Shown here piece after piece: positions 1 to 9,276 of a stretch of DNA of 64,000 nucleotides. This DNA comes from CAVOHU01 sp963843385 (GTDB taxonomy: Bacteria; Acidobacteriota; Vicinamibacteria; Vicinamibacterales; JAKQTR01). Under the pieces are notes generated by a model that did no database searches, was not told the origin of the DNA, and was given only the letters and a program-made list of their open reading frames with translations. A program made the position numbers and the translations under genes. The number at the start of each line of letters is the position of its first letter. The stretch's first letter is position 1. The stretch lies in assembly GCA_963843385.1 (NCBI GenBank), contig CAWJJY010000009.1, positions 18,811 to 82,810 on the forward strand, in the 5' to 3' direction.

Positions 1-28
1 GACGGTAGGGGTTCCGCAGCGTATCCCC

Positions 29-34
29 TATAAT
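29..34 (+). promoter_or_regulatory. Candidate -10 box (TATAAT) before the first kinase gene
   Basis: A perfect TATAAT hexamer ends 11 bases before the ATG at 46, so a transcript starting about 7 bases downstream would be almost leaderless. No convincing -35 hexamer is visible, and the window edge limits the view upstream. The gene also lacks a Shine-Dalgarno sequence, which fits a leaderless message. The sequence shows the hexamer; its use as a promoter is inference. Confidence 0.3.
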
Positions 35-45
35 TGCCGCGCGCC

Positions 46-2412
46 ATGCCACTTCAGCCGGGAAGCACCGTCGGTCCATACGCGATCACGGCCCTGATTG
101 GCGAGGGCGGGATGGGAGAGGTCTACCGGGCCCACGATCCGCGCCTGGATCGCGACGTCGCGGTGAAACTTCTGCCGGCCGAATGGGTGACCAATCCCGA
201 TCGGCGCACGCGATTCGAGCGCGGGGCCCGGGCGGCAGCCTCGCTCAGCCATCCCAACATCTGCACCATTCACGAGATCGGCGAGGCCGACGGGCGGCTC
301 TACATCGCGATGGAGCTGCTCGAAGGGGCAACCCTGAGCGAGTGCCTCGCGGCCGGGCCCTCGCCGATGGCGATCGGCGAGGTGCTCGACATCGGGATCC
401 AGATTGCGGACGGGCTGCACGCGGCCGCCGAGAAGCAGGTCGTCCACCGGGATCTGAAGAGCGGCAACATCGTGCTGCTGCCGCGCGGGCAGGTGAAGGT
501 GCTGGATTTCGGCCTGGCGACGAGAACGCCGTGCGCGGTGCTCCCCGGCCACGCGAAATCGGAGAAGGCCGGGGCCACGCAGGCACGCGACGATCGGCTG
601 ACCGACGCCGGGACGGTTGTCGGGACGGTGGCCTACATGTCGCCGGAGCAGGCGCTTGGCGAGGAGCTGGATCACCGGAGCGATCTGTTCTCGTTCGGCG
701 TCGTGCTCTACGAATTGCTGACCGGCCGGATGCCGTTCACGGGACGCACCTCGAGCGCCGTCCTCGACGCGGTCCTGCACCAGAGTCCGGCGCCGATCCC
801 GAGGTTCAACAACGAGGCCCCGGACGGCCTCGTGCGAATCGTGGAGAAATTGCTGGAGAAGGACCGCGCGCGGCGATATCAGTCGGCGCTCGACGTGGTG
901 ACCGACCTGCGCCGCCTCAAGAAGGCGCCGCCGGACCTCGATTCGGGCAGGAAGTCGATCGCGGTCCTCCCGTTCAAGGACCTCAGCCCGCAGCACGACC
1001 AGGACTACTTCTGCGAGGGGCTCGCCGAGGACCTGATCAACGTCCTCACGAAAGTCCAGGGACTGAGAGTCGCGGCCAGGACCTCGTCGTTCTCGTTCAA
1101 GGGCAAGGACACCGACATCGGGGAGATCGGCCGGGCTCTCAACGTCCAGACCCTGCTCGAGGGAAGCGTGCAGAAGTCCGGCAACACGCTGCGCGTCACG
1201 ACCCAGCTCATCAATACGGCGGATGGATACCACCTGTGGTCCGAGCGGTTCGACCGCAAGACCAACGACATCTTCGCCGTGCAGGACGAGATTTCGCTGG
1301 CCATTGTCGAAAAGCTGAAGGTCGGACTCCAGGCCGGGGAAATGGAGCAGATCACCAAACGCCATACCCGGGACAAAGACGCGCACAACATGTTCATCAA
1401 GGGCAGGTACTTCTGGAGCCGGCGCTACCAGGTGGACATGATCAAGGCCGTCTCCTTCTGCGAGAAGGCGATCGCGATCGACCCCGAGTACGCCCTGCCG
1501 TATGTCGGCATCGCGGACGTCTTCAACATCCTCGGCATGTGGGCCTATGTCGATCCGAGCGATGCGTCGGCCAAGTCCCGGACGGCGCTGGAACGGGCGC
1601 TGGCCATCGATCCGGAGCTCGGCGAAGCCTACTGCTCGCTGGGATTCCTGTCCTTCACACACGACCGCGCGTACCAGGCCGCCGACGAGTACATGCGGCG
1701 CGGCATCGATCTCAACCCGTCCAACAGCTTCGCGCACGGCTGGTACGCGATCTACCTCGCGTCGGTCAGGCGCTACAGCGAGGCCATCGCCGAAGCACGA
1801 CGCGCCACGGAACTGGATCCGCTGTTCGCCCTGCTGGTGGCGATCGAGGGCATCGTCACCAGCCTTGCGGGCTCGGTCGAGCGCGGGCGGGAACTGTTGC
1901 ATCGGGCGATCGAGCTGAACCCGTCCCAGCCGATGTCCTATCTCTTCCTCGGCTTCGCCTGCATCCAGCGTCCCGCGCTGCCGGACCAGGCGGTCGAGAT
2001 GTTCCAGAAGGCCGCCGACCTCGGCCTCGTGTTCGCGACGGGGTGGGTGGGCCTTGCGCACGCGATGGCCGGAAGGACGAGCGAGGCTCTTCAGGTACTG
2101 GAGCGCATCGATCAGCTGGAACGGGAACGGTATCTGCCGCTGTCCAGGAGAATCGCCGTCAACCTCATCCCCAGCCTGAGGCTGTTCCGCTCGTTCAAGC
2201 GACGGTACGTCTCTCCCATACAGAGAGGCATCATCTACCTCGGGTTGAACAGGACGGAGGATGCGCTGCGGGAATACGAAGCGTCGCTCGCGGCCAGCGA
2301 CTATTTCGTGACCTTGCTGCTCAACACCGATCGGATCGATCTGCCGTGGAACAAGGAGTTCGTCGCCCACCCGCGATACCAGGCGCTGCTCGGCAAGGTC
2401 GGGCTGGCCTGA
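46..2412 (+). CDS. Cytosolic Ser/Thr protein kinase with TolB-like and TPR domains
   Basis: 788 residues from the ATG at 46; an in-frame TTG at 34 is less likely. Hanks-type kinase at about residues 11-290: glycine loop GEGGMG at 19-24, Lys41, catalytic HRDLKSGN at 134-141, DFG at 154-156 and MSPEQ at 198-202. Next comes a TolB-like or FlgO-like module (SIAVLPFKDLS, about 303-425), then roughly ten TPR-like helical pairs to the C-terminus. No transmembrane segment is visible, so the kinase is probably cytosolic, unlike PknB-type receptors. The same three-part layout is common in Acidobacteriota; targets are unknown. It converges on the dus gene, with 7 bases between the stops. Confidence 0.88.
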   Translation: MPLQPGSTVGPYAITALIGEGGMGEVYRAHDPRLDRDVAVKLLPAEWVTNPDRRTRFERGARAAASLSHPNICTIHEIGEADGRLYIAMELLEGATLSECLAAGPSPMAIGEVLDIGIQIADGLHAAAEKQVVHRDLKSGNIVLLPRGQVKVLDFGLATRTPCAVLPGHAKSEKAGATQARDDRLTDAGTVVGTVAYMSPEQALGEELDHRSDLFSFGVVLYELLTGRMPFTGRTSSAVLDAVLHQSPAPIPRFNNEAPDGLVRIVEKLLEKDRARRYQSALDVVTDLRRLKKAPPDLDSGRKSIAVLPFKDLSPQHDQDYFCEGLAEDLINVLTKVQGLRVAARTSSFSFKGKDTDIGEIGRALNVQTLLEGSVQKSGNTLRVTTQLINTADGYHLWSERFDRKTNDIFAVQDEISLAIVEKLKVGLQAGEMEQITKRHTRDKDAHNMFIKGRYFWSRRYQVDMIKAVSFCEKAIAIDPEYALPYVGIADVFNILGMWAYVDPSDASAKSRTALERALAIDPELGEAYCSLGFLSFTHDRAYQAADEYMRRGIDLNPSNSFAHGWYAIYLASVRRYSEAIAEARRATELDPLFALLVAIEGIVTSLAGSVERGRELLHRAIELNPSQPMSYLFLGFACIQRPALPDQAVEMFQKAADLGLVFATGWVGLAHAMAGRTSEALQVLERIDQLERERYLPLSRRIAVNLIPSLRLFRSFKRRYVSPIQRGIIYLGLNRTEDALREYEASLAASDYFVTLLLNTDRIDLPWNKEFVAHPRYQALLGKVGLA

Positions 2413-2419
2413 CGGGTTT

Positions 2420-3529
2420 CTAGCCCTCCGGCTCCGCGGGATCGCCCGCCTCGAGTCGATCGGACGGCGGAGGCGCCGCACCCGGGTCGATTTCCGCCCG
2501 CGCCATCAGCCTTTCCGCCAGCCACGCGTGTGCGGCTTGGTCGCCTCTGGCCAGAAGCGCCTCGAGCGAAGATGGCGGGAAGTCGAACGACTCGCGCGAT
2601 TGCATGCTCGGCCACGACCCGTCGGGCCTTCGCGGGGCGTCCCTGCACAGGAACCCGAGGTGCCACTGCAGGAACTGGGCAGCCCGCGATCGGCCGTGCT
2701 CGTCGTCGCCCCAATGCTCGAGCGCCAGCTCCACGTAGCGCCGGTAGACGGCGAGGCGGTCCTCGGCCGACAACGCCACGTAGCCGGTTGAGACTTCACG
2801 AAACAGCCACGGCCTGATCAGCGCGCCGCGAGCCACCATCACGCCTGCGCATCCGGTCCGGCTCATCGCCTGCTCGACCTCGTGGGGATACAGCAGGTCG
2901 CCGTTGCCGACCACCGGGACCGGCACCGCGGCGGCCACCTCCCCGACGGCGTTCCAGTCGGCCGCCTGCCGATAGCGCGCGTTGCGCGTCCGGCCATGGA
3001 CGAACAACGCGTCGGCACCCCCATCGACGGCAGCGCGGGCCACGTCGAGGAAGTTGCGGTCGTTGTCACTCCAACCCAGCCGGAACTTGACCGTGATCGG
3101 GACGCCGGCCACCTGGCGTTTCATCCCCTCGACGATGCGCCGGACGCGCTTGGGCTGGCGGGCGAGCGCAGCACCCATGCCCTTGCGGGTGAAGTGATCG
3201 ATCGGACAGCCGAGATTCACGTCGACGAAGTCGGCTCCGCGAGACTCGGCCAGCGCCGCCGCCCAGCCCATCTCTTCGGGATCGGTCCCGGCAAGCTGCA
3301 CGCCGAAGCAGGGCTCGTCGGGGCTTCGGCGAATCAGCGCGAATTCCGAACGCCGCCTCTGCTTGAGACGCCTCGCGACGGTCATCTCGCCGACCGTCAC
3401 GCGCGCTCCCATCTCGACGCACAGACGGCGAAAGGGCAGATTGCAGCCCTTCGTCATTGGTCCGAGAACCACGGCCCCGGTCAGAGTCTCGCGCAGGGTC
3501 ACCGGTGACGTCCTTCGCAGATACTGCAA
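2420..3529 (-). CDS. tRNA-dihydrouridine synthase family protein
   Basis: 369 residues from a TTG at 3529; a GTG at 3502, ten codons in, is an alternative start. The Dus family is FMN-dependent and reduces uridine to dihydrouridine in tRNA. Visible hallmarks are LGPMTKGCNLPFRRL near the N-terminus, the active-site region DVNLGCPIDHFTRKG with its Cys, VKFRLGW, the FMN-phosphate site VHGRTR and VVGNGDL. The GCPID motif and long C-terminal part resemble the Dus3 branch more than DusA, DusB or DusC, so the modified position cannot be assigned. The Pro/Glu-rich last 20 residues look like a disordered tail. Confidence 0.85.
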   Translation of the reverse strand: MQYLRRTSPVTLRETLTGAVVLGPMTKGCNLPFRRLCVEMGARVTVGEMTVARRLKQRRRSEFALIRRSPDEPCFGVQLAGTDPEEMGWAAALAESRGADFVDVNLGCPIDHFTRKGMGAALARQPKRVRRIVEGMKRQVAGVPITVKFRLGWSDNDRNFLDVARAAVDGGADALFVHGRTRNARYRQAADWNAVGEVAAAVPVPVVGNGDLLYPHEVEQAMSRTGCAGVMVARGALIRPWLFREVSTGYVALSAEDRLAVYRRYVELALEHWGDDEHGRSRAAQFLQWHLGFLCRDAPRRPDGSWPSMQSRESFDFPPSSLEALLARGDQAAHAWLAERLMARAEIDPGAAPPPSDRLEAGDPAEPEG

Positions 3530-3559
3530 GGCTTGCCGCGTTGGTGCGGCTGAAGCACA

Positions 3560-5002
3560 ATGCTCGACATGCCCAAGCTGAGAAGGACATTCTACTGCGG
3601 CCTCGCCGCGGCCTTCGCGTCGCTTGCCGTGGCGGCGCCTGTTCGCGGCCAGAGCACCCCGGTCAATCAGGACCAGCGGCTGGCGCGAGAGCTGTTCAAG
3701 ACGCTGATCGAGACCAACACGACGGGCTCATCCGGCGACACGACGAAAGCGGCCGAGGCGATGGCCTCGCGCCTGAAGGCCGCCGGGTTCCCGGACGGGG
3801 ACGTCCAGGTGCTGGGTCCTGTGCCGGGGAAAGGCAACCTCGTGGCTCGCCTGCGCGGGACGGGCGCGGCGAAACCGATCCTGCTGCTTGCGCACCTCGA
3901 CGTGGTCGAAGCGAACCGCGCCGACTGGTCGGTGGACCCGTTCACGTTTCTCGAGCGGGACGGCTACTTCTACGGTCGAGGCACCAACGACATCAAGTCG
4001 GGTGCGGCCCTGCTCGTCGCCAACCTCATCAGGATGAAGCAGGAGGGGCTCAAGCCCAATCGCGACCTCATCGTCGCGCTGACGGCCGACGAAGAAGGTG
4101 GCAGCGCCAACGGCGTCGACTGGCTCCTGCGGACCCACCGCGATCTCATCGATGCGGAATACTGCCTCAACACGGACGGCGGAGGAGGCGAGATCCGAAA
4201 AGGTCAGCGGATCGCCAACGAGCTCCAGACGAGCGAGAAGGTGTACCTCAGCTTCCGCCTCGAGACACACAACTCTGGCGGCCACAGCTCGCTTCCCGTC
4301 AAGGACAACGCCATTTATCACCTGGCCGCGGGCCTCACCCGGCTGGCGGCGTTCGAATTCCCCGTTGAGCTCAACGAGACCACGCGGGGTTTCTTCGCGC
4401 AGATGTCCCGAGTGGAAACAGGGAGTCTCTCCGCCGACATGAAGGCCGTGGCGGCGACCCCGATCGATGCCGCAGCGGCCGCGCGGCTGGCCGCTGCCTC
4501 GTCCTACTTCAACGCCCTGATGCGGACCACGTGTGTGGCGACCCAGTTGCAGGCGGGCCATGCGGAAAACGCCCTGCCGCAGACCGCCCGCGCCACGGTC
4601 AACTGCAGGGTTCTCCCCGATCATTCGCTGCAGGACGTGCAGGACACGCTGGTTCGAGTCGTTGCAGACGCGGCCATCGAGGTGTCTCGAATGGGACAGC
4701 CGGCGGACAGTCCCCGCTCTCCGCTTCGGCCCGACGTCGTGCAGGCGGTCGAACGCACTACGACCGGGATGTGGCCGGGCGTGCCCGCCGTGCCGACGAT
4801 GTCCACCGGCGCGACCGACGGTCACTATCTCCGGGTGGCCGGCATCCCGACCTACGGCGTGTCCGGATTGTTCGATGACATCGACGATGTGCGGGCCCAC
4901 GGGAAGGACGAGCGAATGGGCGTGCGCGCGTTCTACGAGGGAATGGAATTCATGTACCGGCTGGTCAAGACGCTTGCGACAGGGGCAGACGCTGGACGCT
5001 AA
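3560..5002 (+). CDS. Secreted M20-family metallopeptidase
   Basis: 480 residues; a second ATG three codons in is an alternative start. The N-terminus (basic stretch, then FYCGLAAAFASLAVAAPVRG) is a signal peptide, so the enzyme is exported. M20/PM20D1 family hallmarks: HLDVV (metal ligand His and neighbouring Asp), GRGTNDIKSG (bridging Asp), EEGGS (catalytic Glu and metal Glu), NTDGGG, and a late His in GATDGHYLR. The dimerisation insert holds SGGHSSLP. These enzymes hydrolyse peptides or N-acyl amino acids using two zinc ions; the substrate is not predictable. The gene is divergent from dus, separated by about 30 bases. Confidence 0.88.
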   Translation: MLDMPKLRRTFYCGLAAAFASLAVAAPVRGQSTPVNQDQRLARELFKTLIETNTTGSSGDTTKAAEAMASRLKAAGFPDGDVQVLGPVPGKGNLVARLRGTGAAKPILLLAHLDVVEANRADWSVDPFTFLERDGYFYGRGTNDIKSGAALLVANLIRMKQEGLKPNRDLIVALTADEEGGSANGVDWLLRTHRDLIDAEYCLNTDGGGGEIRKGQRIANELQTSEKVYLSFRLETHNSGGHSSLPVKDNAIYHLAAGLTRLAAFEFPVELNETTRGFFAQMSRVETGSLSADMKAVAATPIDAAAAARLAAASSYFNALMRTTCVATQLQAGHAENALPQTARATVNCRVLPDHSLQDVQDTLVRVVADAAIEVSRMGQPADSPRSPLRPDVVQAVERTTTGMWPGVPAVPTMSTGATDGHYLRVAGIPTYGVSGLFDDIDDVRAHGKDERMGVRAFYEGMEFMYRLVKTLATGADAGR

Positions 5003-5135
5003 CGCTGGCGGCTGGAGGTTGGCGGCTAGAGGCCAGAGGCGACGAGTCGGGCGGCACTCCCTCAGTCGTTCCTCGGTCCGGCTTGCGCTCACCGAACTAC
5101 GGACGCATCCCGCCGTCGCGTTGGGTGGTCGCGAG

Positions 5136-5192
5136 GCGGGCCCTGCGAGCAAGCCGATCATGATGCTCGCAAACTGCACCGTGAGGGCCGAG
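5136..5192 (+). repeat. 57-base dispersed repeat, copy A
   Basis: The stretch beginning GCGGGCCCTGCGAGCAAGCC and ending GAGGGCCGAG matches the reverse complement of 36373-36429 at roughly 50 of 57 positions by eye. Both copies are intergenic and both lie near CCAGCCN repeats. Function unknown. Confidence 0.65.
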
Positions 5193-5260
5193 ACCGTGCG
5201 TGCGGGGAGGCTCCGCTTCGCACTTGGGCGAGTGCCCATGCACGAAGACCAAGCGCGCAT

Positions 5261-5285
5261 GGAAACGCCACGGCGTGGCGTTTCC
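5261..5285. terminator. Strong hairpin between convergent genes
   Basis: GGAAACGCCAC and GTGGCGTTTCC form a perfect 11-bp stem around a 3-base loop. The position between the convergent peptidase and pyruvate kinase genes suits a bidirectional terminator, but no T tract follows on either strand, so the role is uncertain. Confidence 0.4.
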
Positions 5286-5416
5286 CGCGGAGCAGGGTCC
5301 CCACGCGGGATCGGCGATACGACCCGGTAAGGTGCAGTTTGCCGGCTTGTCGAGCCGGGCACGCCGACCGACTGCCCAGCGCAACGGCAGGCATCACCTG
5401 GACGGGCGCCCGACGG

Positions 5417-6841
5417 TCACCCGACCCGCATGAACTCCAATCGGTGAACCGCGTCCGGATGGGTGGGCGAGGGGCCCGCTACGAGCATGGCCAGGTCGCC
5501 GCCCACGCCGTGTTCGCGCAGCCAGCCGCAGGCGAAGGCGTGCCAGTCCTCCGGCGTCTCGGTGACCATCTCAGGCCACACGCCGAAGGAGAATTGAAGT
5601 CCCGCGCACACGGTTGCGCTCCGCGACACAGCGACGATCCATTGGGCCGGCTTGTGACGGGAGATCAGGCGGGCAGTCATCCCGCTTCGCGTCGGCACGA
5701 CGACCGCGGCGCACGGCGCGGCCTGCAGCGCGTAATCGACGATGCCGGCGATGGATTCGGCCGTGGTGCCGGCCTCCGATCCTCGCGCCACGCCCTGAAG
5801 CGCATCGAGGCGCACGTGCGGGCGGTACGGCTCGGTCGCGGCTGCAATGCGGGCCAGCGTGGCCACGGCCTCCTCGGGAAACTGACCGACGGCGGACTCG
5901 GCCGACAGCATCACGCAGTCGGTCCCGTCCAGGATGGCGTTGGCCACATCGGTGGCCTCGGCCCGCGTCGGCAGCCGGCTCGACACCATCGATTCGAGCA
6001 TCTGCGTCGCGGTGATCACCGGCTTTCCCGCGAGGTTGGCCCGCCGGATGAGGTCCTTCTGCGTGAGGGCCATGCGCTCGAGCGGCACCTCCACGCCGAG
6101 ATCGCCCCTCGCCACCATGATGCCGTCGGCCGCGTTCAGGATCTCGTCGAAGTGAGCCAGCGCGCCGGCGCGCTCGATCTTGGCAATGACGAACGGATCG
6201 CGCCCGAGAACACGGGCGGCCGCCCTGACCGCCAGGATGTCGTCAGCCTTCTCGACAAACGACTGGCTGACCGCGTCGACGCCGTTCTCGAGCGCGAACT
6301 CGAGGCAGGCCCGGTCGTGCTCGGTGAAGGCCCGGATGCCGAGGTCGATCCCCGGCAGATTCAGGCCCTTGCGCGATCGCAGTTCACCGCCCGCTTCGAC
6401 GGTGCACTCGACCTCGGATCCGGCCGCGCGAACGACCAGCACCTGGATCAGCCCGTCGTTGAGGAAGAGCCTGTCGCCCGGCTTCACGACCTGCGGCAGC
6501 CGATCGAAGGTCACCGACACGCGCTCCGACGTGCCCGTGATCTCCCTGGTCGTGAGCGTGAATGTGTCGCCGGCGCGCAGCACGATCGGTTCCGGGCTGA
6601 TCAGCCCGACGCGCATCTTCGGGCCGGGCAGGTCCGCCACGATGGCGACTCTCCTGCCCGTCGCACGCTCGGCCGCTCTGACGCGCGCGACCCACTCACG
6701 GTGCACCGCGAAATCGCCGTGCGAGAGGTTCAGCCGGGCGATGTCGAGCCCGGATTCGATCAGGCGCGTGAGCATCCCGGGCGAGTCCGACGCCGGGCCG
6801 ATGGTGGCGACGATCTTCGTCTTGTGATCCCGCAGACTCAT
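5417..6841 (-). CDS. pyk: Pyruvate kinase
   Basis: 474 residues from an ATG. Transfers phosphate from phosphoenolpyruvate to ADP at the end of glycolysis. The N-terminus has TKIVATIGPASDSP and the substrate-loop motif LNLSHG. The signature KIERAGALAHFDEI is followed by MVARGDLGVEVP and TATQMLESM. All barrel, B-domain and C-terminal regions are present and the length is normal. It stands between the convergent peptidase gene and the co-directional PPK2 gene (22 bases apart), so it may be co-transcribed with PPK2, linking two phosphotransfer enzymes. Confidence in function is high. Confidence 0.96.
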   Translation of the reverse strand: MSLRDHKTKIVATIGPASDSPGMLTRLIESGLDIARLNLSHGDFAVHREWVARVRAAERATGRRVAIVADLPGPKMRVGLISPEPIVLRAGDTFTLTTREITGTSERVSVTFDRLPQVVKPGDRLFLNDGLIQVLVVRAAGSEVECTVEAGGELRSRKGLNLPGIDLGIRAFTEHDRACLEFALENGVDAVSQSFVEKADDILAVRAAARVLGRDPFVIAKIERAGALAHFDEILNAADGIMVARGDLGVEVPLERMALTQKDLIRRANLAGKPVITATQMLESMVSSRLPTRAEATDVANAILDGTDCVMLSAESAVGQFPEEAVATLARIAAATEPYRPHVRLDALQGVARGSEAGTTAESIAGIVDYALQAAPCAAVVVPTRSGMTARLISRHKPAQWIVAVSRSATVCAGLQFSFGVWPEMVTETPEDWHAFACGWLREHGVGGDLAMLVAGPSPTHPDAVHRLEFMRVG

Positions 6842-6863
6842 GGTGCGACCCCAGCCCGGGTCC

Positions 6864-7793
6864 CTATCTCCGCTTCGCGGATGAAGCCCGCTTGCCGGCT
6901 GGCGCTTCGCCTTTCAGCGCCGCACGCGCGGCCTCCAGATCCTTCTTCTTCTCATCGTCTACTCGCGGGAAGCGGGGATCGACGCTCTTGAGCGCGTCGA
7001 CCACGGCGGCGGCGACCACCAGCCGCGCGAACCACTTGTGGTCGGCGGGCACGACAATCCATGGCGCGGACCGCGTGGAGGTGTGCCTGATCATGTCCTC
7101 GTACGCGTCCATGTACTGGTCCCAGCAGGCGCGTTCCTTCGCATCGCTGAGCGAGAACTTCCAGTTCTTCTCCGGCTCCTCGAGTCTGCTGAGGAATCGC
7201 TGCCGCTGTTCTTCCTTCGAGACATGGAGGAAGAACTTGCGGATGACGTATCCGTTTCGCGCGAGGTATCGCTCGAAGGCATTGATGTCCTCGAACCGCT
7301 CCCTCCAGATTCGGTCTCTGACGAGCGAGGGCGGAAGCTTCTGGGCCTGGAGGTATTGCGGGTGAACCCGGACCACGAGCGTTTCCTCGTAGTACGACCG
7401 GTTGAAGATGCCGATCCGCCCGCGCTCGGGCAGGCACCTGGTCGTGCGCCAGAGGAAGTCGTGATCGAGTTCCTCGGCCGACGGGACCTTGAACGAGAAG
7501 ACCTGGCACCCTTGCGGGTTGATCCCGGACATCACGTGGTCGATCACGCCGTCCTTGCCGGCGGCGTCCATGGCCTGGAAGATCAGCAACACCCCGTAGC
7601 TGTCCTGTGCGTAAAGCTTCTCCTGCAGGTCCGTGAGCTGCCTGATGTCCCGTTCGATGATGACCTGCGCGCGCTCCTTCGACGTGATGCCGCCGGTATC
7701 GCCCGGGTCGCACGCCCGCAGATTGAATCGCTTGCCGTTCGAGACGCTGAACCGTTCCAGCTCGACGCGAGCCTGTTTTTCCGGCTTGGCCAT
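6864..7793 (-). CDS. Polyphosphate kinase 2 family (polyP:nucleotide phosphotransferase)
   Basis: 309 residues from the ATG at 7793. PPK2 enzymes move phosphate between polyphosphate and nucleotides. Walker A-like MDAAGKDG, the lid region, Walker B-like FNRSYYEETLVV and the conserved W-K-F-S-DxxER segment (NWKFSLSDAKER) are all visible, followed by WDQYMDAYEDM and APWIVVPADHKWF. One PPK2 domain is present, so it is not a class II tandem form. Whether it prefers AMP or ADP cannot be read from sequence. The C-terminus is a basic Lys/Ala/Arg tail. The upstream AI-2E-type gene runs the same way, 35 bases away. Confidence 0.9.
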   Translation of the reverse strand: MAKPEKQARVELERFSVSNGKRFNLRACDPGDTGGITSKERAQVIIERDIRQLTDLQEKLYAQDSYGVLLIFQAMDAAGKDGVIDHVMSGINPQGCQVFSFKVPSAEELDHDFLWRTTRCLPERGRIGIFNRSYYEETLVVRVHPQYLQAQKLPPSLVRDRIWRERFEDINAFERYLARNGYVIRKFFLHVSKEEQRQRFLSRLEEPEKNWKFSLSDAKERACWDQYMDAYEDMIRHTSTRSAPWIVVPADHKWFARLVVAAAVVDALKSVDPRFPRVDDEKKKDLEAARAALKGEAPAGKRASSAKRR

Positions 7794-7828
7794 GACAGTT
7801 CTCCCGCGAGGGCAGGGCGTGGACCGGT

Positions 7829-8854
7829 TTACTTTCGCCTGGACGCTCGCCCGCCGCCGACGCGCCCTGCGAGAGCGTCGGCAACCGGTCGCGTCAGTTC
7901 GTTTCGCTCGAGAAGAATCTTCACGATCGCCGTGATGGGCGTCGCCAGCAGGAGGCCGACGAATCCCCAGATCATGCCCCAGAAGATCAACGTGACCAGC
8001 ACGACGACCGGGTCCAGGTCCAGCGACTCGCCCATCATCTTGGGTTCGACGACATTGCCGACCGTGAAGTGCATGACCGCGGGCAGCGCAATCGCGAGCA
8101 CTGCCGAGGTCGTGGACAGCTGCGGCGCCATCAGCACGATCGGCAAGGGCAGCAGGACCGCGACAAACGGGCCGATGTTGGGGATGAAGTTGAGCAGGAA
8201 CGCGAAGACGCCAAAGACCAGCGCGAGGTCGACGCCCAGGACGACCAGAATCAGCCCTGTGAGCACGCCGACCAGCGCCGAGAGAGCCGTCTTGGTCAGC
8301 AGGTACTGCTGGATTCGCGTTTCGATGGTGGCCCAGACGCCGGTCGATGGACGATCGCCCCTGCCGCCGAGCAGGAACACGACGAAGATCATCACGACCA
8401 GGCCCTCCGACACGACGGTCGCCAGGGCGTTGCTCGTGCTGATCATCCAGCCCGCCATGGTTGGCATCGACGGGAGGAGGGAGCTGACCTCGACGCCGAA
8501 CCGCCCCAGCAGGGGAGTCAGCCGGGCCAGGAGGCTCTCGAGCTGGGTCTGATACACGGCACGGTTGGCGGTGATCTGGGCGACCGACATCGCGATCAGC
8601 GCGCCCACCCCCGCGAGGATCACCAGGCCGCCGACCACGATGATCGTCATCGCCAGCGCGCGCGGCATCCGGACCCACCGCTGCAACGCGCTCATCATGC
8701 GCGCGAGCGCCGTGGCGATGAACACCGACAGGACGAAGGGAATCATCACGGGCGCCAGCCAGTTCAGCGCGGCACCGAGCGCGATGGCCGTCAGCACGAG
8801 CAGGCACACCGTCCGGATGCGATCGAGTTGAATGGCCGGCTCGGAAGTCGTCAT
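7829..8854 (-). CDS. AI-2E/PerM family membrane protein
   Basis: 341 residues from the ATG at 8854; an in-frame TTG at 8890 would add 12 residues but has no ribosome site. About eight hydrophobic helices: two near the N-terminus (VCLLVLTAIALGAALNW and IPFVLSVFIATALARM), one more, a long amphipathic loop around residues 110-150, then five. The segment NFIPNIGPFVAVLLPLPIVL and the late GNVVEPKMMG motif mark the AI-2E transporter (PerM/YdiK) family. Despite the name, most members have unknown substrates; some act as sodium-proton antiporters or permeases. The C-terminus is basic. Confidence 0.85.
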   Translation of the reverse strand: MTTSEPAIQLDRIRTVCLLVLTAIALGAALNWLAPVMIPFVLSVFIATALARMMSALQRWVRMPRALAMTIIVVGGLVILAGVGALIAMSVAQITANRAVYQTQLESLLARLTPLLGRFGVEVSSLLPSMPTMAGWMISTSNALATVVSEGLVVMIFVVFLLGGRGDRPSTGVWATIETRIQQYLLTKTALSALVGVLTGLILVVLGVDLALVFGVFAFLLNFIPNIGPFVAVLLPLPIVLMAPQLSTTSAVLAIALPAVMHFTVGNVVEPKMMGESLDLDPVVVLVTLIFWGMIWGFVGLLLATPITAIVKILLERNELTRPVADALAGRVGGGRASRRK

Positions 8855-9105
8855 GCGGGCTATTGTGGGCTGGCGGGCCGCGCGACGCAACCGTTGCCGA
8901 CCTCATCGCTGCGGCGGCGCGGTTGGGCCGGGATGCGGGCTTCGACCGTGAGTGTCAGCGCCGGCACCAGGCTGGCGCGCCCCGGCTCGGGCTCACGCGT
9001 CGGCCTGGCCGGTCAGCACGCGGCGTGTGCTGCCGCAGAAAACCAGTCACGGCCGCCGTGCTTCGTCGCGACGGAAGGAGAGAGCCGCGTCTTTTCAGGC
9101 GCGCG
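8855..9105. other. Intergenic gap with no supported gene
   Basis: With the small frame at 9106-9276, this is a 418-base gap between the AI-2E-family gene and the fusion enzyme, both on the minus strand. Several open frames exist on both strands, but their Arg- and Pro-rich translations look like shadows of high-G+C DNA. It may hold decayed coding sequence following the small signal-peptide frame. Confidence 0.4.
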
Positions 9106-9276
9106 TCACGATTCGGACGGACCTGCTCGTGTTCCTCCCTCCGAGCACCTGTCGCTACCGCCCGTAGCGCTCCCATCCGGCTGGTCGACGGTCTGGCCGA
9201 GCGAGGCGGCGAGAAGGACGAGGCCGAGCGCGGAACGCGCGACGAGCCGTGAACGACAGGAGCCGCACGGGTTCAT
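9106..9276 (-). pseudogene. Small frame with signal-peptide-like start, possible gene remnant
   Basis: A 56-codon frame starts at an ATG overlapping the fusion enzyme's stop codon in an ATGA arrangement, as translationally coupled genes do. Residues 8-28 (RSRLVARSALGLVLLAASLGQ) read like a signal peptide. The rest is Gly/Ser/Asp-rich, without recognisable domain, and stops early. It could be the 5' end of a secreted protein cut off by a frameshift, or chance. No homology is recognised. Confidence 0.25.

Larger units (their letters stand above)
5003..5416. other. Intergenic region with heptamer repeat, hairpin and dispersed repeat
   Basis: This 414-base gap lies between two convergent genes. 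It holds a short run of the GGCTGGN heptamer repeat (about 5004-5030), a 57-base sequence found again inverted near 36.4 kb (5136-5192), and a perfect hairpin (5261-5285). No credible reading frame was found; the open frames here lack coding character. Confidence 0.7.

Noticed and set aside
28..2481. 817-codon open frame on the minus strand
   Set aside because: It is a shadow of the kinase gene; its translation is Arg/Gly/Pro-rich and has no domain.
8863..9252. Plus-strand frame between the AI-2E-family and fusion genes
   Set aside because: Antisense or intergenic, Arg-rich, no ribosome site or domain.
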